Assembly (NCBI GenBank): GCA_023228245.1
Contig: JALOBN010000047.1
Coordinates: 1 to 16,997 of the forward strand
Direction of reading: 5' to 3'
From: Candidatus Pacearchaeota archaeon
GTDB taxonomy: Archaea > Nanoarchaeota > Nanoarchaeia > Pacearchaeales > GW2011-AR1
Length of the DNA stretch: 16,997 nucleotides
A program made the position numbers and the translations under genes. Position 1 is the stretch's first letter. Each line of letters opens with the position of its first letter. The notes under the pieces are model-generated. The model made no database searches and had not been told where the DNA came from. It saw only the letters and a program-made list of their open reading frames with translations. Shown here one piece after another: positions 1-6,635 of the stretch.

Positions 1-46
1 ATATCGTGCCGAATATAACGGCAAAGCATATCGTTATTGGACTCAT
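1..46 (-). CDS. 5' end of an unidentified gene leaving the left edge
   Basis: An ATG at 46 overlaps the stop codon of the winged-helix gene in the ATGA arrangement used repeatedly in this window. A GAGG motif lies about 7 nt upstream. The 15 visible codons (MSPITICFAVIFGTI) stay open to the edge and are hydrophobic, as in a signal peptide or membrane segment. Too little is visible to name it. The call rests on the coupling pattern and the open frame. Confidence 0.4.
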   Translation of the reverse strand, partial: MSPITICFAVIFGTI

Positions 47-279
47 CCCATCGCCTCTTCCAGCTTCCGGGCCAATTCGGATATCTCCCTACCCTGGGTT
101 GTGACGCTAATATCTATCCACTCACGGGATATCAATCCATTCTTTCGCATTGTTGCCAGAAGCGGCTTAATGACGGCGGGATTAATTCGCAACTGATTTG
201 ACAGTTCGCTTTGCAAATAATCTTTATCGCAAAGCAATTTAAGGATATCGATTTTCATTTCCATTCGCGATCGTTTCAT
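43..279 (-). CDS. Winged-helix DNA-binding regulator, 78 aa
   Basis: Small predicted transcription regulator. The layout fits a winged helix-turn-helix: a helix around residues 9-16, the pair ELSNQLRI and NPAVIKPLLATMRKNGLI (about 25-50) as turn and recognition helix, then a short beta wing with the TTQG turn typical of archaeal regulators of this size, and a C-terminal helix that could dimerise. The start is ATG at 279; a second in-frame ATG lies at codon 6. A TATA-like TTTAAGTA sits about 30 nt upstream, so the transcript may be nearly leaderless. A short inverted repeat at 282-295 lies against the start codon and could be an autoregulatory operator. The gene lies beyond the end of the tail operon and appears coupled to the gene leaving the left edge. 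The fold is fairly secure; the regulated target is unknown. Confidence 0.75.
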   Translation of the reverse strand: MKRSRMEMKIDILKLLCDKDYLQSELSNQLRINPAVIKPLLATMRKNGLISREWIDISVTTQGREISELARKLEEAMG

Positions 280-281
280 AT

Positions 282-295
282 GTATTCAGTAATAC
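282..295. repeat. Inverted repeat against the regulator start codon
   Basis: GTATT-CAGT-AATAC is a perfect 5-bp inverted repeat with a 4-nt spacer, two nucleotides upstream of the ATG at 279. Its position between the TATA-like element and the start codon fits an operator for the adjacent regulator. A 5-bp arm is short and could be chance. Confidence 0.35.
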
Positions 296-299
296 GCAT

Positions 300-308
300 A
301 CTACTTAA
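300..308 (-). promoter_or_regulatory. Possible TATA box for the regulator
   Basis: On the minus strand TTTAAGTA lies about 30 nt before the ATG at 279, the spacing expected for an archaeal TATA box with a very short leader. No strong BRE is evident. Confidence 0.35.
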
Positions 309-323
309 ACCTGATGCTTAGTC

Positions 324-345
324 CTAAAAAAAGTGGATAAAAAAT
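324..345 (-). terminator. Oligo-T terminator of the tail operon
   Basis: Read on the minus strand, the stretch after the LamG-like gene carries T6 and T7 tracts (forward A-runs near 326-332 and 339-344) without a strong GC hairpin. This matches the oligo-T termination usual in archaea. It lies between the last tail gene and the regulator promoter. Confidence 0.55.
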
Positions 346-360
346 ATAAGACTCATCTCT

Positions 361-1047
361 CTATAAAAATCCACGTTGAAACGCATACATGCGCCGCACC
401 TGCGCGGGTGAGAGCGCGTAATTCAGCACCTGCAGCTCGTCCAATGAGCAAGTCGGGTAATTTCCGATAGTTGACGGCGCAGCCATCGCTCGATAGGATC
501 CGCCGATCCGAGAGCATGCGTAATAATACGATGCAGGCGCATGCGAACAATAGGAGAGCGCTGTCGGGCTCGCGAGTTCTGCATCAATTTTTCCATCGAC
601 ATATACTCTGGCATAATCATCGTCGCGAGTGGCTGCCAGCCAGTGCCAGGCACCGTCATTGACGGCAGTTTCCCCGGCCACCACTTCCGATCTGAGCATG
701 AGCGCAGGCATTCCGGTCCTGGTCTCGAAATTGTAACCATAGTAAGTATCGTAGGAAGATCCGATGTGTATCCCAGAAGTGCAGAAAAGCGTAGCCCTCG
801 CGGCTGCGTCTGTGCCCTTGTACCAGGCCATGACCGTCAGATCGGCAACTTTCAAAGAATCTGCATAAGTCATGGAAAAATATGAAGGGCTCGCGGCGTC
901 AAACCCGGCTCGCTTCCCGAATCTCCCAATGGCATATGAAATTGATGAGGCGGTGCCGTCGTTTCCCTCCGGCGAGCCGTCCGTGCCGTTGCTTTCGAAT
1001 CTCCACAGCCCGACGCATCCCGGCGAGGGCCAATGGTAGATGCTCAT
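361..1047 (-). CDS. LamG/concanavalin A-like tail adhesin, 228 aa
   Basis: Predicted glucan- or glycoprotein-binding protein at the far end of the tail module. The order of features is that of a LamG/laminin-G-like jelly roll: an opening strand with GLWRFE and NGTDGSPEGNDGT, a central MAWYKGTD strand, then DGAWHWLAATRDDDYARVYVDGK (about 130-153), and a final LDELQVLNYALSPAQV segment (about 202-217). The motif 'W-x-x-x-A-x-x-x-D-...-Y-V-D-G' followed by 'L-D-E-L-x-V-x-N-x-A-L-S' is a recognisable family signature. The start is ATG at 1047, overlapping the upstream stop as ATGA, with GGAG upstream. No signal peptide or catalytic motif is visible. Position last in the tail operon suggests receptor or envelope binding. 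Confidence 0.8.
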   Translation of the reverse strand: MSIYHWPSPGCVGLWRFESNGTDGSPEGNDGTASSISYAIGRFGKRAGFDAASPSYFSMTYADSLKVADLTVMAWYKGTDAAARATLFCTSGIHIGSSYDTYYGYNFETRTGMPALMLRSEVVAGETAVNDGAWHWLAATRDDDYARVYVDGKIDAELASPTALSYCSHAPASYYYACSRIGGSYRAMAAPSTIGNYPTCSLDELQVLNYALSPAQVRRMYAFQRGFL

Positions 1048-1946
1048 GGGGTATATCTCCAGACAGTCGGCATCGACCAGATATAGACATAGGCATCCTC
1101 CCCCGGAGTGGTAGCATGACCGCTGTCATAGTCGAGTGAGATCTTGCTTTTCGCGGCTATGGCAGTTGTAGCTGTTCCAAGCAACGAATTGCATACTGTC
1201 TCCGTGCCCTCGGTCGCAGCGGCGGCTATCTCCGGTTTTGTGGCGAAAATGCTGGTTCCGTCATCATTGATATCCCAGACTCCTTTCGTAGTCGTAGGCG
1301 CCGTCTGGTAGACCACAACAGCCGAAAAACCATACCGATCTTCCCGCCATGAGAGGATCTTCCCGATATTCGCCAGGGCGGCTATAGGCATGCTTCCGGG
1401 GATAATCCAGCCGTCCTCGATAGCCCGATGGATGCAGTATTTTAGGTCTGTGAAGCCGTCTGCTATTGTATTTCCAATCACAACGAACGTAACATAATTG
1501 GCGCTATACGTAGCAGAAACTATTTTTGCAACCTGCCATCCACCCCCCATTTTCTGCCAGGATATGATCATGCCTGCCGAGAAAAGCAGATCATATTCGT
1601 TCGCATTTCCGGTGTCCACAATTTTGAACGAAGTGGCCGAAACCCACGACGGCAAGCCTGGCATATCCAGCCAGATAGTCATGAGTCCCCCGTCCGCTCC
1701 GTCCGCCCCCTTCTCGACGATCAGTGACCAATAGGCATTTTCCGTGTCCGGGTAGCTAGGTGGTGCATGGCCCATGGTCGTCTGAGTGGCATAGAACGGC
1801 CTGCCCTCAGAGGATCGTACCCCCTGGTTGGCCGTGTAGGTGGTGAGAGGATCATACTCTCCCTGCCAATCCAGCGTGCCCCCTGGGATGCCCTGTGGCC
1901 CGACGAGGTCCGGGATATCCGACCTGAGAAGATACCTCTGTTGCAT
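1044..1946 (-). CDS. Tail fibre-like protein with carbohydrate-binding-type repeat, 300 aa
   Basis: Predicted tail-tip or fibre protein. The N-terminus MQQRYLLRSD resembles that of the preceding gene product (MDTKYILRSE) and may be a shared docking segment. A short collagen-like GPQGIPG motif follows at about 16-22. Residues about 28-77 (WQGEYDPLTTY ... YW) resemble the CBM5/12-like module common in phage tail fibres, and a second Gly-rich GADGADGG patch comes next. The C-terminal two thirds are beta-rich and not recognised. GAGG lies 5 nt before the ATG at 1946, and the gap to the upstream gene is 7 bp. A role in host recognition is inferred from composition and position. Confidence 0.7.
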   Translation of the reverse strand: MQQRYLLRSDIPDLVGPQGIPGGTLDWQGEYDPLTTYTANQGVRSSEGRPFYATQTTMGHAPPSYPDTENAYWSLIVEKGADGADGGLMTIWLDMPGLPSWVSATSFKIVDTGNANEYDLLFSAGMIISWQKMGGGWQVAKIVSATYSANYVTFVVIGNTIADGFTDLKYCIHRAIEDGWIIPGSMPIAALANIGKILSWREDRYGFSAVVVYQTAPTTTKGVWDINDDGTSIFATKPEIAAAATEGTETVCNSLLGTATTAIAAKSKISLDYDSGHATTPGEDAYVYIWSMPTVWRYTP

Positions 1947-1953
1947 GACTGCC

Positions 1954-2952
1954 TCAATATTCAGATGCTGCGTAATTTACCACGGCACCCGTCAGCGCAA
2001 GGGCAAGGCTGGAGGTAGCGGCATCCTTGATGTACACCCGCAGCGCGAAAACCTCGCCGTCAACAGCATACGCCTGCTCCGCTGTGGGGATTGTAACGGT
2101 CAGCGTGTGACTGCCCGCTGCCAGTCTTTCTGCAGTCGTATTGTGCGCGGAATCGTAATCAGAATTACTATCTCCTGCCAGAACAGAGGCGCTTGCATCC
2201 GATCCATCCGCGGGGACTATCTGTTTCAGAATCTGGAACTGTAGAACATCGTTAGTAGTGTCCGCCGTACCGCTGATCGTGTAGCTTACCTTTACCGATT
2301 TTATTTTTGCCCCCTTCCCGGATGCAGTCCTTCGCGGGATTCTGATAGGCATGCGGTAGTTGTGCGCCGTGGTCGACGCGGTTCGGGTCACTATCTGAGT
2401 ATCATCGCTCGCCCCCTCGGAAATTGTCCATGTCCCGCCCACCACGCCCGTGGTGGCGACTGTTGAGACTCCGCCTGCTATATCTACACCAATTTGGTGA
2501 TCCGTCTTCTCGGTGGCGACCGTGAGGGCCCCGGTCACGGCACAAGCCCCGGATACTGCCAGAGAGGTAGCTGTCAGCAATCCCGTGGCCATGTCGAACC
2601 CGGCCATGATGACGCCCCTGATATTGTCCCAGAACTGCAAGATTCCTGCAGAAAGCCTGATCAGGGCATCCGCGCCCGATCCGTCCACGAGGCGATAATA
2701 AGGCGCAGTGTCCTGTGCCTTGAAATAATTAGACTGATAGGTTCCAGTCACTGTCTGGAGAGCCTTCCAGACGGTCGCCCAATCGGCTCCTACACCAGGC
2801 TCTGTGGCCGATGCCGCTGTATGATCTGCTGTGCAAATGAACGATCCAGAATTTTGCGACAGGTTACCTACCTCGTAGTCCTCGCCCGAAACCCACGCGC
2901 CGCGATCCACTACAATTATGCCTTCAGATCTCAAAATATATTTAGTATCCAT
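1954..2952 (-). CDS. Tail fibre / receptor-binding-like protein, 332 aa
   Basis: Predicted structural adhesin directly after the Dit-like gene. The N-terminus MDTKYILRSEGI parallels the next gene. Residues about 18-65 (GAWVSGEDYEVGNLS ... SFICTADHTA ... W) fit a short CBM5/12-like beta module, with the typical G-x-Y-x-x-G-x-L-x-x-x-x-G-x-x-x-x-C spacing. The middle, about 75-155, has short hydrophobic repeats like those in fibre shafts. The C-terminal 150 residues are Thr/Ser/Ala-rich beta structure ending at SEY. GAGG lies 7 nt before the ATG at 2952 and overlaps the end of the upstream gene, which suggests coupled translation. No enzymatic motif is seen. Receptor binding is an inference. 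Confidence 0.65.
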   Translation of the reverse strand: MDTKYILRSEGIIVVDRGAWVSGEDYEVGNLSQNSGSFICTADHTAASATEPGVGADWATVWKALQTVTGTYQSNYFKAQDTAPYYRLVDGSGADALIRLSAGILQFWDNIRGVIMAGFDMATGLLTATSLAVSGACAVTGALTVATEKTDHQIGVDIAGGVSTVATTGVVGGTWTISEGASDDTQIVTRTASTTAHNYRMPIRIPRRTASGKGAKIKSVKVSYTISGTADTTNDVLQFQILKQIVPADGSDASASVLAGDSNSDYDSAHNTTAERLAAGSHTLTVTIPTAEQAYAVDGEVFALRVYIKDAATSSLALALTGAVVNYAASEY

Positions 2953-2961
2953 ATATAAACC

Positions 2962-4128
2962 TCAGTACCAAAATCGATCGTTGATGCACGCTTGGACGAA
3001 CCTCAGCTGATTCCCCGCCGCACTCTCGATCCTAATTTTGAAAGTCTCATCTGGGTCCGAGTAAGGGATCTTGCTCGGAGCTACGTAGCGGTGGACAGTT
3101 CCCTTCAGGGCGGAAATGGCGACAGAACCGCTTGCAGCGGCCTTTATTCCAAATGCCACATGCTCCTCACCTTCGACATCCGGGATGTAGATTACATTGT
3201 TCCCGACCACCAGGTCGTCATGATCCACTTCCTCCAAATCTGCTAGATCGGTCTCGGTTGCCTTCCAGACGGTTGCACCATCGCCCGTCAGAGCATCGAC
3301 AGTCAACTCGATCTTAGCCGCTCCGGCCTCGCCTGATACTGGAAGAGGGCCGTAGAACGGCATGAGAACATAATCGGAATTGTCGAGCGTCAACACTCCG
3401 CTTGCTATCGATCCCCCCGATGTCTTGGAATGGCAGTCATACGAAAGGGCCGCCATCGAGATCAGAGGAGATTCGTAAGAGTGCCAGACCTCGCCCCTCC
3501 ATCCGAGTTCGAAAATGTCCCCCCGGAGCATCTTTTCACACAGGATCAGCTCCCTGTCATGCTCCGCGCTTGAACTGGCAGGAGTAATTCGTACAGATAG
3601 ATCCTCTATATAGGCAGCTACTCGATCAGCCGATGCCTGTAGGTAGCTAATTGGCGCCCGTTCCTGGCCGGCATTGGTTAGCAGCGCGGAGACGCTGGGC
3701 AGCGGGGCCGTCCATTGCATGTCTATGCCCTGGTCTGGGCCGTATAGCCACGCCTCGCGGCATGTAATTTCGGCTATGGCCTCATACAAATTTTTGTCAA
3801 GCGCCTGGCCGGAGGAGAGATAGGCATGGGCGAGCGCAATATAGCCCGCCCTGGTAGCGTCGAATGGGTAGAACTCGGACTCGGCCGGGGCCGTGTTAAC
3901 TTCCTTAAGAAATGCTTCTAGAAGTTCCCTGTCTTTGGTTTTGACGGTCCTGATTTTGTACTTCTTGACCGCCCGGCCCTTGCTCCGCACATCCGCATAA
4001 TTTCTTCCAGGTACTTGAACTTCCTCGACTCCATGCCCACCTCCGGAGGAGTCGACGCCTTCCGCGAAAATGATATCGGAGAAATCATATCCGTGGATCT
4101 GGCAGTAGGGAGTAACGTAAGTAGCCAT
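2962..4128 (-). CDS. Distal tail (Dit)-like protein, 388 aa
   Basis: Predicted distal tail component connecting the tube to tip fibres. The N-terminal 130 residues carry a Dit-like beta-barrel pattern: a VPGRNYADVRSKGRAVKKYKI stretch near 38-58, then a helix with LLEAFLKEV, an FYPFDATRAGYIALAHAYL segment, and CREAWLYGPDQG (about 122-134). Residues after about 200 form a second beta-sandwich-like region, which may be a carbohydrate-binding insertion of the kind seen in evolved Dit proteins. The start is ATG at 4128 with GGAG 6 nt upstream, and only 2 bp separate it from the hub gene. It follows the hub gene, whereas Dit usually comes first. Family assignment rests on pattern and position. Confidence 0.6.
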   Translation of the reverse strand: MATYVTPYCQIHGYDFSDIIFAEGVDSSGGGHGVEEVQVPGRNYADVRSKGRAVKKYKIRTVKTKDRELLEAFLKEVNTAPAESEFYPFDATRAGYIALAHAYLSSGQALDKNLYEAIAEITCREAWLYGPDQGIDMQWTAPLPSVSALLTNAGQERAPISYLQASADRVAAYIEDLSVRITPASSSAEHDRELILCEKMLRGDIFELGWRGEVWHSYESPLISMAALSYDCHSKTSGGSIASGVLTLDNSDYVLMPFYGPLPVSGEAGAAKIELTVDALTGDGATVWKATETDLADLEEVDHDDLVVGNNVIYIPDVEGEEHVAFGIKAAASGSVAISALKGTVHRYVAPSKIPYSDPDETFKIRIESAAGNQLRFVQACINDRFWY

Positions 4129-4130
4129 TT

Positions 4131-5996
4131 TCAGCTCCTAACCCAAGCGTAAACTTTTCCCTTAAGTCTCTTCCAAGTCGCGTAGGTCACTTTCTGAGTA
4201 TTGAGCCCGCGCTTGATGTTGCTTCCCAGGATCGTTCTCTTCCACATCCGAACGGTCGTGGAAACATCGAACGTCGGGTGATCTGCGCAGGCTGTGGTAT
4301 CTTCCCACTCTCCATTTTTCTGTACCCAAATCGCTATTGTGGAAGCTGATCCATAATTCACGTATCGGGTGATGTCAAGCCCCGAAATCTGATCATTGAG
4401 AAGATAATGGCGAGGCTGGCAAAGGAAGTTTTCACTTCCATTTACCTGAACGAATACAGCGCAAGATACCGGTTTTTCGTCTGCTGTGATGGAAATATCC
4501 AAAGTAACCCGGTGGGACCAATCTGACTCATAAGCATTGGCCGGGACGGTCACGCTTGCAGATGCCCCGCCGCATACTCCATGAGTCGTATCGCCCATCT
4601 GGAGAGCGGTTCCGCTCGTGGTTATGGCCTTGCCGAACTCGACTAGGTACTCATCTAGATATATTCTGTTCAACGAATCTTTTGAATTGAATGCATCCAC
4701 TAGATCCGATTTTCGACCGCCAATCTCCATCTCGTAATTGCCTTTGCTATCGGTTTTCGCAGAAGCTACCTGCAAGAGCTTTTCCGCCTCACCGAATAGC
4801 CTCAGCCGAATCATGTCATTCGGCTTTGGTTTATGGCCCCAATCAGGAGTGGGTGAGATGGAGAACATCTCATCTGCCAGGCGCAGTCCGTACTCAGCAT
4901 CGATGTAGGGCTTCAGGTTGCCTACCGCATCCAAAAATCCTTCGTCTACATCGAGAGAGTCTTCCAGCCAAATTCCCTTCCACGAATGATCTGAGGGAGT
5001 ATAGATGTGCTGCACATCTCGGCTACCATGTCCCATCCCGAAGAGCGCGTGTACTTTCTGATCCTCGTTGACTGATTGCGTTATTTCTTCAATGTTTTCT
5101 TCTGGTAGTGTGAATTCGGTCGCGGTCGGTTCGTCCAACGCATCGAAGTATGTGCATGTCTTCCCTCTGCGATATCTCGGATTGAGGCCGTAAAATTCTG
5201 CGATGTCGATCAGAATATCCATGACCCTGTCGAAATTCAACTGGAAGTTTCCAGTCAATTCCGTTGTGGGTAGATCTATATTTCCCTGCATTACTCCGGT
5301 GCTGTATGCGTTGTCTGCCAGCATCATCATTTTTGGGCCGAACCCATTATTTAGCGAAGCATCATCGAGCCGAACGTAAAGATCGTCCTCGTCAGAATAG
5401 CAGCATATGTCGGTCCCTTCCAGGGCGAGGTAGCTGTCCACCCTGGGAAGGAGTGTACCCTCTGCATAGATATCTGCCTCTCCAATCCTGCTATTTGTTC
5501 CCAATCCATCTAGCCGGTAGATCCAATCAGTTCCGACTGCGTACCAATCATATGCCGGAGTTCCGGTGGTAATTACATTTCCGTTGTACGGAATCATCAT
5601 ATTAGCTATGGCCAATAACCCAATGTTTCCAGTTATACCATAGATATCAGGCGATTGGTTTGGGACTGACGATTGGAACGCATGAATAATGCGATGAGTT
5701 TCCGCTTGATACGCATACCGCCCGGTGTAGCGCCTCAGAAGAAGATCCTCCTCGCCCTTACAGGTGAGTTCTCTGGCCCGAGCATTCTTAATTTTCGGGG
5801 TCCTGACATAGCCCCGGAAAAGGACTCGCCTGTTCTCGGTCGCAACCACGTGAGCATATCGGCCAACTGGAATTGTCCGGCTGCACTGAATTGAGAAGTC
5901 CGCCGCCCGGTGAGCATCCTGGTATTCCTTCAGAGTCCAGCTATCGGACTCGATCTCAATCGGTTCCTTTCCGGCATTGGTGATGAGGATTTCCAT
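4131..5996 (-). CDS. Tail hub / tail-associated (Tal, gp27-like) protein, 621 aa
   Basis: Predicted baseplate hub protein that closes the distal tube. The N-terminus (MEILITNAGKEPIEIES) runs into a domain with AADFSIQCSRTIPV, VLFRGYV and a LTCKGEEDLLLRRY segment (about 30-90). This is the usual layout of hub domains: an inner beta-barrel that 'wraps' a frame, then a G-Y-V strand and an L-x-C-x-x-x-x-x-L-L motif. A middle domain (about 245-440) includes the MDILIDIAEFYGLNPRYR helix common in hub proteins, and the last 180 residues are beta-rich. No peptidase, lysozyme or NlpC/P60 motif is visible, so any wall-degrading activity would have to come from another gene. The stop of the 34-aa gene abuts the ATG at 5996, implying translational coupling. 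Confidence 0.65.
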   Translation of the reverse strand: MEILITNAGKEPIEIESDSWTLKEYQDAHRAADFSIQCSRTIPVGRYAHVVATENRRVLFRGYVRTPKIKNARARELTCKGEEDLLLRRYTGRYAYQAETHRIIHAFQSSVPNQSPDIYGITGNIGLLAIANMMIPYNGNVITTGTPAYDWYAVGTDWIYRLDGLGTNSRIGEADIYAEGTLLPRVDSYLALEGTDICCYSDEDDLYVRLDDASLNNGFGPKMMMLADNAYSTGVMQGNIDLPTTELTGNFQLNFDRVMDILIDIAEFYGLNPRYRRGKTCTYFDALDEPTATEFTLPEENIEEITQSVNEDQKVHALFGMGHGSRDVQHIYTPSDHSWKGIWLEDSLDVDEGFLDAVGNLKPYIDAEYGLRLADEMFSISPTPDWGHKPKPNDMIRLRLFGEAEKLLQVASAKTDSKGNYEMEIGGRKSDLVDAFNSKDSLNRIYLDEYLVEFGKAITTSGTALQMGDTTHGVCGGASASVTVPANAYESDWSHRVTLDISITADEKPVSCAVFVQVNGSENFLCQPRHYLLNDQISGLDITRYVNYGSASTIAIWVQKNGEWEDTTACADHPTFDVSTTVRMWKRTILGSNIKRGLNTQKVTYATWKRLKGKVYAWVRS

Positions 5997-6101
5997 TCAG
6001 TCTACTCCGGCCAGATATTTCTTCTCAGGTGGCTTGCGCTTCTCACCGCGTTTCGTCTCTGTGGCCCGGACGGGCTTTGCTTCCTCCGTTTCTTCCGTCA
6101 T
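5997..6101 (-). CDS. 34-aa charged micro-protein coupled to the hub gene
   Basis: A short reading frame from ATG at 6101 to TGA at 5997-5999. The product begins MTEETEEAKPVRATETK and ends KKYLAGVD. It is very rich in Lys/Glu/Arg and probably disordered, with a short conserved-looking tail. GAGG lies about 8 nt upstream. Its stop directly abuts the ATG of the hub gene at 5996, so it would be translated just before the hub protein. It could be a real structural or scaffolding peptide or merely a leader that couples translation. No family is recognised. Confidence 0.5.
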   Translation of the reverse strand: MTEETEEAKPVRATETKRGEKRKPPEKKYLAGVD

Positions 6102-6110
6102 GATTATATC
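6102..6110. promoter_or_regulatory. TATA-like element between divergent starts
   Basis: GATTATATC sits 22-30 nt before the plus-strand ATG at 6132, the distance expected for a leaderless archaeal transcript. This supports 6132 as the start of the plus-strand gene. The same element touches the start of the minus-strand 34-aa gene, so transcription in the two directions may interfere. Confidence 0.5.
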
Positions 6111-6131
6111 CTCGAAATCGCATTCAGAATT

Positions 6132-6635
6132 ATGCTGAAAATTGCAGTAATTATAATTATGATAATATCAGTTGGGTCAGCGTGGCAATTCGTCCCTTGT
6201 AATGATACTCATAAATTGGAAGAAGTACAGGTATTGGTGGATCAGTATCACTTTCGCTATCAGTGGTGCGATGATGTCTTTGATTGTGCTGATATGAGCG
6301 TCGCTAACTACCAGTTTCTGAAAGAGCGTGGCTATGATCCTCAGATAGTCATTCGCAGAGATCCACCCAATGGGAGTCACTGCTATGTTATTTTTCCGCT
6401 CGGGGATGGTTGGGCCGGGCTGGATACCCAGCGAAAAACTCTAGGAAACCGGTCCCTGGAGCACTGCCTGGGAAAAGTCATAACAGATCTGGATTCTTGG
6501 AAGATCTGCCGAACTCCTGAAGAAGTAGTGGATGTGGATCAGAGCATAAAGGAAGGCATCCGGGGGCCGTATGTCTCGGATGCAATCGAGGCGAACTCAG
6601 AATCCCCTCGCAGCGTTAGTAATTTCGGCTACTAG
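6132..6635 (+). CDS. Exported transglutaminase/papain-like protein, inserted moron, 167 aa
   Basis: Plus-strand gene lying inside the minus-strand tail module. The reading frame is open back to 5910, but the ATG at 6132 is preferred because it begins with a clear signal peptide (Lys, then a hydrophobic stretch of IVIIIMIIS type, cleavage likely after SA at 17) and lies about 26 nt from a TATA-like element. The mature protein holds a pattern typical of papain-fold cysteine peptidases and transglutaminase-like enzymes: Cys52 in FDCADMS heading a helix, followed by LKERGYDPQIVI, His83 in GSHCYVIF, and Asp98 in WAGLDT. These would form the Cys-His-Asp triad. Six Cys residues occur in all (23, 46, 52, 84, 112, 126). 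The 3' end overlaps the end of the tape-measure gene by 39 bp tail to tail. Possible jobs are envelope or S-layer modification, lysis, or superinfection exclusion. The triad assignment is inference. Confidence 0.7.
   Translation: MLKIAVIIIMIISVGSAWQFVPCNDTHKLEEVQVLVDQYHFRYQWCDDVFDCADMSVANYQFLKERGYDPQIVIRRDPPNGSHCYVIFPLGDGWAGLDTQRKTLGNRSLEHCLGKVITDLDSWKICRTPEEVVDVDQSIKEGIRGPYVSDAIEANSESPRSVSNFGY

Noticed and set aside
1..29. ATG at 29 (minus strand) as the start of the gene leaving the left edge
   Set aside because: The ATG at 46 has the ATGA overlap and a ribosome-binding site, so it is the better start.
1870..1900. Collagen-like repeat region in the 300-aa fibre protein
   Set aside because: Only two short Gly-x-y stretches are present, too few for a collagen triple helix.
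5910..6131. Upstream 74-codon extension of the plus-strand exported protein
   Set aside because: It overlaps the hub gene and the 34-aa frame, lacks a good ribosome-binding site, and would bury the signal peptide that begins at 6132.
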